38,733 nucleotides of DNA from a virus. The stretch is from IMG/VR virus record IMGVR_UViG_3300027976_000090, positions 1 through 38,733 of that record; one strand, written 5' to 3'. This document shows, piece after piece, positions 6,700 through 10,937 of this stretch. Position numbers and translations under genes: made by a program. The notes under the pieces are model-generated. The model had not been told where the DNA came from, searched no databases, and worked only from the letters and a program-made list of their open reading frames with translations. Within the stretch, counting starts at the first letter, position 1, and each line of letters opens with the position of its first letter.

Positions 6700-6931
6700 T
6701 ACTCCCTACATTCGCCTTGATAAAGGTGTGTTGTGTATTGGAGAATCATACTATATCGACGTTGGATACATAAAGAATAGTAAACTTCGGTATCTGGGAT
6801 ACATCCAAGATTGGTATGATCATCCCTTAAGTAGTGTTGGTTTTTGGTTTTTCGCAATGCATTGGTTCTTACCTTGGACGAAACATAAGGGTCGGAACGA
6901 TTTTATGATTATTAAGAGAAGGAAGTTGTAA
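6683..6931 (+). CDS. Hypothetical protein, 82 aa, aromatic-rich
   Basis: Not recognised. It overlaps the previous gene by 17 bp and the next by 1 bp, which argues for a three-gene unit. Residues ~51-66 (SSVGFWFFAMHWFLPW) are very hydrophobic and aromatic and could be a membrane-associated segment. The C-terminus is basic (KRRKL). Confidence 0.55.
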   Translation: MKSLDDTPYIRLDKGVLCIGESYYIDVGYIKNSKLRYLGYIQDWYDHPLSSVGFWFFAMHWFLPWTKHKGRNDFMIIKRRKL

Positions 6932-7281
6932 TGTTGGAATACCTGAAGGTTAAGGTGAAGTCTTTGGCTGAGGAAACCAAGATTATCGTCTTTGAGGAAA
7001 ACAAGATTCGCCGGTATCTAGAAACCGTATCCGACGAAAGGTCGGAAAGAACGTTCCGCGGACTATACGCCCACCGAAAGGGTGTTGTGGCTCCTGAGCA
7101 AAGAGCAACATTTATCGCCTACGCTTTTTTGAAGGGTCGTAAAATCTCTGACATTGAGGTTTTTCCAGAGAAGATTCCTTTAACCGTTCTGCAACGAGCT
7201 TCTAAAATGGTCGATAAATATCGCGGTAAACAAGAGACCGTGAATGTAGATTTTGCCAGGTTCATAACGAATATGACTTGA
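6931..7281 (+). CDS. Hypothetical protein, 116 aa
   Basis: Not recognised. A charged, largely helical protein beginning MLEYLKVKVKSLAEETK, with a conserved-looking RSERTFRGLYAHRKGVVAPEQR segment. The start overlaps the previous stop. It is last in the 6445-7281 unit; the next promoter (TTGACA at 7278) overlaps its stop codon. Confidence 0.65.
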   Translation: MLEYLKVKVKSLAEETKIIVFEENKIRRYLETVSDERSERTFRGLYAHRKGVVAPEQRATFIAYAFLKGRKISDIEVFPEKIPLTVLQRASKMVDKYRGKQETVNVDFARFITNMT

Positions 7282-7306
7282 CAACCAGTCAAAATAAGCA
7301 TATAAT
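7278..7306 (+). promoter_or_regulatory. Consensus sigma70 promoter (TTGACA-N17-TATAAT)
   Basis: Perfect -35 at 7278-7283 and perfect -10 at 7301-7306 with a 17-base spacer, directly upstream of the gene at 7337. Probably one of the strongest promoters in the window. Confidence 0.88.
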
Positions 7307-7336
7307 ATAATCTACTCGAAAGTAAGGAATTTTGTA

Positions 7337-7582
7337 ATGGACTTTAAGGGAATGTCGATGATCACTTCCATGTTTATTGAGCATGGAACTGGTCGAGTTT
7401 TGGGTCCGTCTCTACCCATTAAGACTTCCGGAAAGACGGGCTGGCAGGGACGCCCTGGCTGGGTCAAGTGGATGAACGGTGCTTGGGTCGAGTTGAAGGA
7501 TCGAGCCGAGATTCGGGCGGAAGTTAGCCGACGCATGGTGCAACTCATCCCCCCGAAGCGAGAAAAAAGTTCGGATTTTTGA
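7337..7582 (+). CDS. Hypothetical protein, 81 aa
   Basis: Not recognised. AAGGAA ribosome site and a perfect consensus promoter 30 bp upstream suggest strong early expression. Gly/Lys/Trp-rich middle (GKTGWQGRPGWVKWMNGAW) and a basic C-terminus. No membrane segment or catalytic motif. Confidence 0.65.
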   Translation: MDFKGMSMITSMFIEHGTGRVLGPSLPIKTSGKTGWQGRPGWVKWMNGAWVELKDRAEIRAEVSRRMVQLIPPKREKSSDF

Positions 7583-7591
7583 AAAAAACAC

Positions 7592-7620
7592 TTGACTATC
7601 CTCTATATACCTGATATACT
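7592..7620 (+). promoter_or_regulatory. Sigma70-type promoter (TTGACT-N17-TATACT)
   Basis: TTGACT 7592-7597, 17 bases, TATACT 7615-7620. It drives the series of miniature tRNA-like elements and the tRNAs from 7641 on. Confidence 0.82.
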
Positions 7621-7640
7621 TTAATAATAGAGAACCGGTT

Positions 7641-7675
7641 TGAGGGGTAGACGTCTGGTTAGGAACCTCTCACCA
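7641..7675 (+). ncRNA. 35-nt CCA-ended minihelix, tRNA-like
   Basis: TGAGGGG (7641-7647) pairs with CCTCTCA (7666-7672), followed by CCA. Only 18 bases lie between. It looks like a tRNA that kept the acceptor stem and a D-arm remnant but lost the anticodon and T-arms. Confidence 0.45.
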
Positions 7676-7732
7676 TTATGCCCGTAAACCTTAATTGGTT
7701 GAGTATGTCTTAAGTGATGTAGCGGGCACCAG
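7673..7732 (+). repeat. 60-bp perfect direct repeat, copy 1 (miniature tRNA-like element)
   Basis: Identical to 7810-7869. It holds a 53-base element with GCCCG paired to CGGGC, then A-CCA, and an internal AACC/GGTT hairpin resembling a D-arm. No T-arm and no convincing anticodon arm. The unit begins at the CCA of the element before it. Confidence 0.8.
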
Positions 7733-7737
7733 TTCAT

Positions 7738-7812
7738 GGTCCTATACGCATCTGTTGAGGCGAACCCACTGTCTATGGGTCGAGGAGGGTTAGATTCCCT
7801 TTAGGATCGCCA
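7738..7812 (+). tRNA. tRNA-Asp(GTC)
   Basis: Acceptor GGTCCTA/TAGGATC, anticodon stem ACCCA/TGGGT with loop CTGTCTA, T-stem GAGGG/CCCTT, discriminator G as expected for Asp, CCA. The T-loop is TTAGATT, with A at position 56 where C is near-universal. Confidence 0.82.
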
Positions 7813-7869
7813 TTATGCCCGTAAACCTTAATTGGTTGAGTATGTCTTAAGTGATGTAGCGGGCACCAG
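7810..7869 (+). repeat. 60-bp perfect direct repeat, copy 2 (miniature tRNA-like element)
   Basis: Exact copy of 7673-7732, 137 bp downstream, again starting at a tRNA CCA end (tRNA-Asp) and ending with its own CCA. A further GCCCGT/ACGGGC hairpin with loop ATCCTTAA follows at 7876-7895. Confidence 0.8.
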
Positions 7870-7904
7870 CTGGATGCCCGTATCCTTAAACGGGCGCACC
7901 TTAT

Positions 7905-7990
7905 TCCTCGGTGGCAGAGCGGTAATGCGCCTGGCTGTTAACCAGAGTCCTATGAAAGTAGCGCAGGTTCGATCCCTGCCTGAGGAGCCA
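7905..7990 (+). tRNA. tRNA-Asn(GTT)
   Basis: Acceptor TCCTCGG/CTGAGGA, anticodon loop CTGTTAA closed by CTGG/CCAG, T-arm GCAGG-TTCGATC-CCTGC, discriminator G, CCA. The variable region is about 16 bases, unusually long for Asn. Confidence 0.85.
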
Positions 7991-8058
7991 TTCAATGCTG
8001 AATACCCGGCAATTGTCGTATTCAGAACTTGTAGGAAGGGTGTAAACAAGTACGCTTT

Positions 8059-8133
8059 GCTTCTGTGGTCCAAAGGATGGGCGGGGTCGTTCTAAGGCCT
8101 TTTATGTGGGTTCGAGTCCTACCAGGAGCGCCA
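8059..8133 (+). tRNA. tRNA-Arg(TCT)
   Basis: Acceptor GCTTCTG/CAGGAGC, anticodon stem GGGTC/GGCCT with loop GTTCTAA, T-arm GTGGG-TTCGAGT-CCTAC, CCA. Two hairpins (CTGAATAC/GTATTCAG at about 7998-8025 and ACTTGT/ACAAGT just after) precede it. Confidence 0.85.
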
Positions 8134-8138
8134 AATGT

Positions 8139-8214
8139 GTTTCCTTAGCTCAGTGGATAGAGCATTTGATTACGAATCAAAAGGTCGGGGGTTCGAATCC
8201 CTTAGGAAGCTCCA
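8139..8214 (+). tRNA. tRNA-Arg(ACG)
   Basis: Acceptor GTTTCCT/AGGAAGC, D-stem GCTC/GAGC, anticodon stem TTTGA/TCAAA with loop TTACGAA, T-arm GGGGG-TTCGAAT-CCCTT, CCA. A34 implies inosine formation by the host TadA. Confidence 0.92.
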
Positions 8215-8218
8215 ATAT

Positions 8219-8295
8219 TGCCGAGTGGTGAAGTGGCTTAACACATGCGGCTCTGACCCGCAGATTCACTGGTTCAAATCCAGTCTCGGTAGCCA
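8219..8295 (+). tRNA. tRNA-Gln(CTG)
   Basis: Acceptor TGCCGAG/CTCGGTA, anticodon stem TGCGG/CCGCA with loop CTCTGAC, T-arm ACTGG-TTCAAAT-CCAGT, discriminator G, CCA. Confidence 0.93.
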
Positions 8296-8328
8296 ATCTG
8301 CGGAAAGCCCGCGTTAATAGGAATAGGC

Positions 8329-8357
8329 TTGACTTTTGTTGATTTTCAGAGTAAAAT
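8329..8357 (+). promoter_or_regulatory. Sigma70-type promoter (TTGACT-N17-TAAAAT)
   Basis: TTGACT 8329-8334, 17 bases, TAAAAT 8352-8357. Near-identical to the promoter at 5116, including the spacer, and preceded by an AAGCC...GGCTT stem. Reads tRNA-Ser onward. Confidence 0.72.
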
Positions 8358-8370
8358 CAAATGAGAATAA

Positions 8371-8460
8371 GGTAGCGTGGCAGAGAGGCTTATAGCATCC
8401 GCCTTGAAAGCGGAAGAACGTGAAAGCGTTCCGTGGGTTCAAATCCTACCGCTACCGCCA
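8371..8460 (+). tRNA. tRNA-Ser(TGA)
   Basis: Class II. Acceptor GGTAGCG/CGCTACC, anticodon arm CCGC-CTTGAAA-GCGG, long variable arm GAACG/CGTTC, discriminator G, CCA. Confidence 0.93.
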
Positions 8461-8478
8461 TTACTATGATAGAATAAA

Positions 8479-8554
8479 GCTTGATAAGCTAACTTGGTAG
8501 AAGCGCCTGTCTGAAGAACAGGAGGACCTAGGTCGAAACTAGGATCAAGCACCA
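8479..8554 (+). tRNA. tRNA-Phe(GAA)
   Basis: Acceptor GCTTGAT/ATCAAGC, anticodon stem CCTGT/ACAGG with loop CTGAAGA, T-stem CCTAG/CTAGG, discriminator A, CCA. The T-loop is GTCGAAA: G replaces the usual T54. Confidence 0.87.
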
Positions 8555-8560
8555 TTGAAA

Positions 8561-8633
8561 CCCAGCAGTTAGTGGAAAACGGCCATTGCTCATAACGATG
8601 GAAAAGAGAGTTCGAACCTCTTGGCTGGGACCA
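8561..8633 (+). tRNA. tRNA with CAT anticodon (elongator Met or Ile2)
   Basis: Acceptor CCCAGCA/GGCTGGG (6 of 7 pairs), anticodon stem CATTG/CGATG with loop CTCATAA, T-arm GAGAG-TTCGAAC-CTCTT, discriminator A, CCA. The D-arm is short. Whether C34 is lysidinylated (Ile for AUA) cannot be read from the gene. Confidence 0.8.
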
Positions 8634-8641
8634 TTATCTCC

Positions 8642-8717
8642 GCTCTTGTAGCCCAACGGCAGAGGCGACACACTCAAAACGTGTATAGTGTCGGTTCGAA
8701 TCCGACCTTGAGCACCA
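8642..8717 (+). tRNA. tRNA-Leu(CAA)-like, class I shape
   Basis: Anticodon loop CTCAAAA closed by ACAC/GTGT, T-arm GTCGG-TTCGAAT-CCGAC, CCA. The acceptor GCTCTTG/CTTGAGC has two T-T mismatches, and the variable loop is only about 5 bases although Leu normally has a long arm. It may be degenerate. Confidence 0.65.
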
Positions 8718-8731
8718 TTTAGGATTTGACA

Positions 8732-8899
8732 ATGGTCGGAAAACGTGCTAATATCCTTAAGAAGTATGATAGGCTTTCAGAACAAGCTTGGTATGAAATG
8801 CGAGCAGCCATGAGTATGGGCAACATGGAAGATTCTAGAAAGGCAATACTTAAGTATTATGCTGCTATTCGAGCCTGGGATAGAATTAAAAGAACTTAG
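8732..8899 (+). CDS. Small hypothetical protein, 55 aa
   Basis: Frame beginning MVGKRANILKKYDRLSEQ, helical and charged, with AGGA at 8721-8724. It sits between tRNA-Leu and tRNA-His. A promoter-like TTGACA-N17-TAATAT (8726-8754) overlaps its start, so the region may instead be a tRNA promoter. The amphipathic helical composition favours a real peptide. Confidence 0.5.
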   Translation: MVGKRANILKKYDRLSEQAWYEMRAAMSMGNMEDSRKAILKYYAAIRAWDRIKRT

Positions 8900-8905
8900 T
8901 GTTAA

Positions 8906-8980
8906 GCCAGTGAGCCCGGGATGGGCGCGGTCGGTTGTGAACCTTCTGTAGTAATGTTTCGAGTACATCCACTGGTACCA
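8906..8980 (+). tRNA. tRNA-His(GTG)
   Basis: Acceptor GCCAGTG/CACTGGT, loop TTGTGAA, T-loop TTCGAGT with AATGT/ACATC stem (one mismatch), CCA encoded. The anticodon stem is weak (two mismatches). Confidence 0.75.
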
Positions 8981-8985
8981 ATTTA

Positions 8986-9065
8986 CCTCCTATATCCCCT
9001 CACTCTTATAAGGTGCAGAAAGGGTAACTGGTTACATGAAGGTTCAACTCCTTCTGGGAGGACCA
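8986..9065 (+). tRNA. tRNA-Ile(TAT)-like, no ordinary D-arm
   Basis: Acceptor CCTCCTA/TGGGAGG and T-arm GAAGG-TTCAACT-CCTTC are sound and CCA is encoded. The anticodon arm (stem CACT/GGTG, loop CTTATAA) follows 7 bases after the acceptor, so the D-arm is missing. A 21-base variable segment with a GTAA/TTAC hairpin follows. Same unusual plan as the Arg(TCG)-like gene. Confidence 0.6.
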
Positions 9066-9072
9066 AATTTAT

Positions 9073-9147
9073 GCTGGTGTAATTCAGTGGTAGAATGCTA
9101 CCTTGCCAAGGTAGTCGTCGTGGGTTCGAGCCCCACCACCCGCTCCA
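9073..9147 (+). tRNA. tRNA-Gly(GCC)
   Basis: Acceptor GCTGGTG/CACCCGC (one mismatch), anticodon stem CTACC/GGTAG with loop TTGCCAA, T-arm GTGGG-TTCGAGC-CCCAC, discriminator T, CCA. Confidence 0.93.
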
Positions 9148-9181
9148 TCTTAGGATAAAATAATGCCTCATATTTTATTTC

Positions 9182-9210
9182 TTGACATTTGTTGTCGCCT
9201 GATGTATACT
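9182..9210 (+). promoter_or_regulatory. Sigma70-type promoter (TTGACA-N17-TATACT)
   Basis: TTGACA 9182-9187, 17 bases, TATACT 9205-9210, twelve bases before tRNA-Gly(TCC). Confidence 0.85.
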
Positions 9211-9221
9211 AAATAGATAAT

Positions 9222-9295
9222 GCGGGTGTAGCTCAGTGGTAGAGCAACTGCCTTCCAAGCAGAATATGAGGGTTCGATTCCCTCCGCCCGCTCCA
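9222..9295 (+). tRNA. tRNA-Gly(TCC)
   Basis: Acceptor GCGGGTG/CGCCCGC, D-stem GCTC/GAGC, loop CTTCCAA within CTGC/GCAG, T-arm with loop TTCGATT, discriminator T, CCA. A fully canonical tRNA. Confidence 0.96.
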
Positions 9296-9303
9296 AAATT
9301 TAA

Positions 9304-9378
9304 GGGCCTATAGTGATAATGGAAGCACGATGCACTTGCAATGCGTCAGCGTCGGATCGTAACCGGCTAGGTCCACCA
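9304..9378 (+). tRNA. tRNA-Ala(TGC)
   Basis: Acceptor GGGCCTA/TAGGTCC, anticodon stem ATGCA/TGCGT with loop CTTGCAA, T-stem GTCGG/CCGGC, discriminator A, CCA. The T-loop is ATCGTAA (A54). A G3-T70 wobble, the usual AlaRS identity signal, is present. Confidence 0.87.
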
Positions 9379-9379
9379 C

Positions 9380-9460
9380 TATTATAGTTGAAGAACTTTT
9401 GCTGTTTTCCTTCTTAATCGACCATAAAAGCCGAACAGCGTCATATGGTCGACTATAATA
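9380..9460 (+). ncRNA. Candidate pseudoknotted RNA
   Basis: Nine-bp outer helix TATTATAGT (9380-9388) with ACTATAATA (9452-9460). Inside, GCTGTT (9401-9406) pairs with AACAGC (9434-9439), and CGACCATA (9419-9426) pairs with TATGGTCG (9444-9451). The last two interleave, forming an H-type pseudoknot. No reading frame; lies directly behind tRNA-Ala, presumably on its transcript. Confidence 0.55.
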
Positions 9461-9652
9461 TCAACACCCCAAATAGAGGTTATCAGGTACGGGAGAAGGT
9501 GGATCATCCACCCCCTGCGTAATGTCCGGCAACGGCGATGGTTGCCATTCTGGGAATATGAAGTAGGGTTTGAGACTCGGCCGAGTTGAAAAACGTGAAA
9601 AAGCCTGTCTCATTACCTAGGTAGTTTAGAGTAAAACACCCGTTTTATCAAC
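9461..9652 (+). other. Structured intergenic RNA region
   Basis: No gene. Hairpins GGTGG-ATCAT-CCACC (9499-9513), GGCAAC/GTTGCC (about 9528-9546) and GAGAC...GTCTC (about 9570-9610, with the ACTCGGCCGAGT palindrome inside) suggest a further stable RNA or processing signals between tRNA-Ala and tRNA-Thr. Confidence 0.35.
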
Positions 9653-9726
9653 GTCCTTTTAGTTTAGTGGCAGAACGATGCTTTGGTAAAGCATTAACGC
9701 CAGTTCGATTCTGGCACAGGGCACCA
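9653..9726 (+). tRNA. tRNA-Thr(GGT)
   Basis: Acceptor GTCCTTT/ACAGGGC (one mismatch), anticodon stem ATGCT/AGCAT with loop TTGGTAA, T-arm GCCAG-TTCGATT-CTGGC, discriminator A, CCA. Confidence 0.92.
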
Positions 9727-9747
9727 TTTAGTTGTGTAGTGAAACAT

Positions 9748-9831
9748 GGGCTTGTAGAGGAATGGGTACACTCAGGGGTCTTAAAAACCCTGGCTCCGGC
9801 CGTGTCGGTTCGAATCCGACCTAGCCTACCA
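9748..9831 (+). tRNA. tRNA-Leu(TAA)
   Basis: Class II. Acceptor GGGCTTG/CTAGCCT (one mismatch), anticodon stem GGGGT/ACCCT with loop CTTAAAA, variable arm, T-arm GTCGG-TTCGAAT-CCGAC, discriminator A, CCA. Confidence 0.9.
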
Positions 9832-9862
9832 TTTAATGACCATCTAATGAAGGATTTACATC

Positions 9863-10087
9863 ATGAAATCGACTATGGGTGATAAAGACCCAGCGGAACG
9901 GTTTCCTTGCCTTCGATGCATGAAAACCTTTAATGGAGTAGTATCCGTTGTTTATCTTTTCAATAAATCGGAAAGAGGATATCTAGTCTGGCCTGATTGG
10001 GAGGTTGCATCATTAGGAGATATTTGCTCGGTTCCCTTCAAAGAAACTGAGGCTTTTACAGGTGAAATAACTCTTCATGGATCATAG
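9863..10087 (+). CDS. Hypothetical protein, 74 aa
   Basis: Not recognised. AAGGAT ribosome site. A CLRC pair (about residues 16-19) and a later single Cys could bind zinc; otherwise beta-rich. The last base of its stop codon is the first base of tRNA-Val(GAC), an unusually tight mRNA/tRNA junction. Confidence 0.6.
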   Translation: MKSTMGDKDPAERFPCLRCMKTFNGVVSVVYLFNKSERGYLVWPDWEVASLGDICSVPFKETEAFTGEITLHGS

Positions 10088-10161
10088 CCCCCGTAGTATA
10101 GTGGTAAAACACTTCCTCGACACGGAATAGATTGCTGGTTCGATTCCAGCCGGCGGCACCA
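10087..10161 (+). tRNA. tRNA-Val(GAC)
   Basis: Acceptor GCCCCCG/CGGCGGC (one C-C mismatch), anticodon stem TTCC/GGAA with loop TCGACAC, T-arm GCTGG-TTCGATT-CCAGC, discriminator A, CCA. Position 33 is C instead of the near-universal T. Confidence 0.8.
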
Positions 10162-10177
10162 TTTAAGGTAACATACA

Positions 10178-10303
10178 ATGATTAAGGCAATGTTGTACAT
10201 TCTGGCTCTTTTGTTTGGATTTTATATCGGTCAGTCTAATATTATTCAGTTAAATCCAGCGAGTTGCCCAGGAATGGGATTTGTTGAGTGTTTGTTGAAA
10301 TAA
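10178..10303 (+). CDS. Small exported or membrane-anchored protein, 41 aa
   Basis: Frame beginning MIKAMLYILALLFGFYIG: a positively charged residue, then ~15 hydrophobic residues and a polar tail with two Cys. AAGGTA upstream. It fits a single-pass membrane or secreted peptide. The next consensus promoter starts 5 bp after its stop. Confidence 0.5.
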   Translation: MIKAMLYILALLFGFYIGQSNIIQLNPASCPGMGFVECLLK

Positions 10304-10307
10304 TCTC

Positions 10308-10336
10308 TTGACATTACTTCTAATACTCTATATAAT
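10308..10336 (+). promoter_or_regulatory. Consensus sigma70 promoter (TTGACA-N17-TATAAT)
   Basis: Perfect -35 (10308-10313) and -10 (10331-10336), 17-base spacer. Transcribes the fMet-like tRNA and the structured RNA at 10440-10586. Confidence 0.88.
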
Positions 10337-10359
10337 AAGAGAATGAAGTTTGACAGTTG

Positions 10360-10435
10360 TGCGGGCGGGAGGCAAAGAGTTCTCGCTAGTCTCATAAACT
10401 AGTTAGTTCCGGGCGGTACGGAAGCAACGCAACCA
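10360..10435 (+). tRNA. Initiator-like tRNA(CAT), degenerate T-loop
   Basis: Exactly 76 bases with a perfect anticodon arm CTAGT-CTCATAA-ACTAG and encoded ACCA. T-stem TTCCG/CGGAA pairs but the loop is GGCGGTA, not TTCRANY. The acceptor pairs only in part (TGCG/CGCA plus GC/GC). May be a decayed tRNA-fMet or a tRNA mimic. Confidence 0.55.
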
Positions 10436-10439
10436 AATT

Positions 10440-10586
10440 AGGATAGGTACTGCAAAACAAGAGACCCTTTGGGGTCATGACCTTCGGGTCATCATAGAAA
10501 GCGGTCAGCCTACGGGCCCCGATATGGCTTTGTTGAGTGTCACAGCCAGAATAAAATAAGTAAAATGCCCACAACTATCCTGTTTT
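10440..10586 (+). ncRNA. Candidate stable RNA with UUCG hairpin
   Basis: AGGATAG (10440-10446) pairs with CTATCCT (10575-10581), which is followed by GTTTTT, a terminator-like end. Inside are GACCC-TTTG-GGGTC (10463-10476), then ATGACC-TTCG-GGTCAT (10477-10492) with a cUUCGg tetraloop, and AGCC/GGCT (10507-10529). Transcribed from the promoter at 10308. T4 also encodes stable RNAs of unknown role (C and D) in its tRNA cluster. Confidence 0.55.
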
Positions 10587-10711
10587 TAGTACCAATGAGT
10601 ATAATACAGTTAGGTTCCTTTCAGCAACCAAAGTTTACTGAAATTCAGTAACTAAAAAAATCGAATTATTATTTAATCGAAAAAGGTGAACCTGTTTTTA
10701 CAAAGGAGTTT

Positions 10712-10846
10712 ATGATGATTTCAGCGGTTATTCTCGTAGTTTCCGGAGTTCTGGGTATTGTCGAGCAAAAGCAACTTGCATGGGTTGGTGTGTTGTTAGC
10801 AGGATTTCTTGCAATACTATCAGGATTAGGACTACTTCCTCTTTAA
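10712..10846 (+). CDS. Small two-helix membrane protein, 44 aa
   Basis: Starts MMISAVILVVSGVLGIVEQ after a strong AAAGGAG site. Two hydrophobic helices (about 3-16 and 23-43) are separated by the short polar turn EQKQ. Unknown; a two-pass micro-membrane protein just upstream of the DUF2828 gene. Confidence 0.6.
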   Translation: MMISAVILVVSGVLGIVEQKQLAWVGVLLAGFLAILSGLGLLPL

Positions 10847-10866
10847 CAGATATATTTATTACTATC

Positions 10867-10916
10867 GGTTGTCTACAGCACACAAAAAATGTTTTGCATA
10901 ACATCGACGTACAACC
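10867..10916 (+). promoter_or_regulatory. Structured 5' leader of the DUF2828 gene
   Basis: GGTTGT (10867-10872) pairs with ACAACC (10911-10916) around an inner hairpin ATGTT-TTGCAT-AACAT (10889-10904). It ends 22 bases before the DUF2828 start and could be an RNA-binding or autoregulatory site. Confidence 0.4.
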
Positions 10917-10937
10917 TGAATATTATGGAGATATAAC

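Noticed and set aside
8726-8754. Promoter TTGACA-N17-TAATAT
   Set aside because: It overlaps the start of the 55-aa frame, so the -10 would be inside the gene. Either could be real; not listed as a separate feature.
10440-10586. Self-cleaving ribozyme (hammerhead) or tmRNA
   Set aside because: No CUGANGA/GAAA core with the right stems, and no tRNA-Ala-like ends or tag frame.
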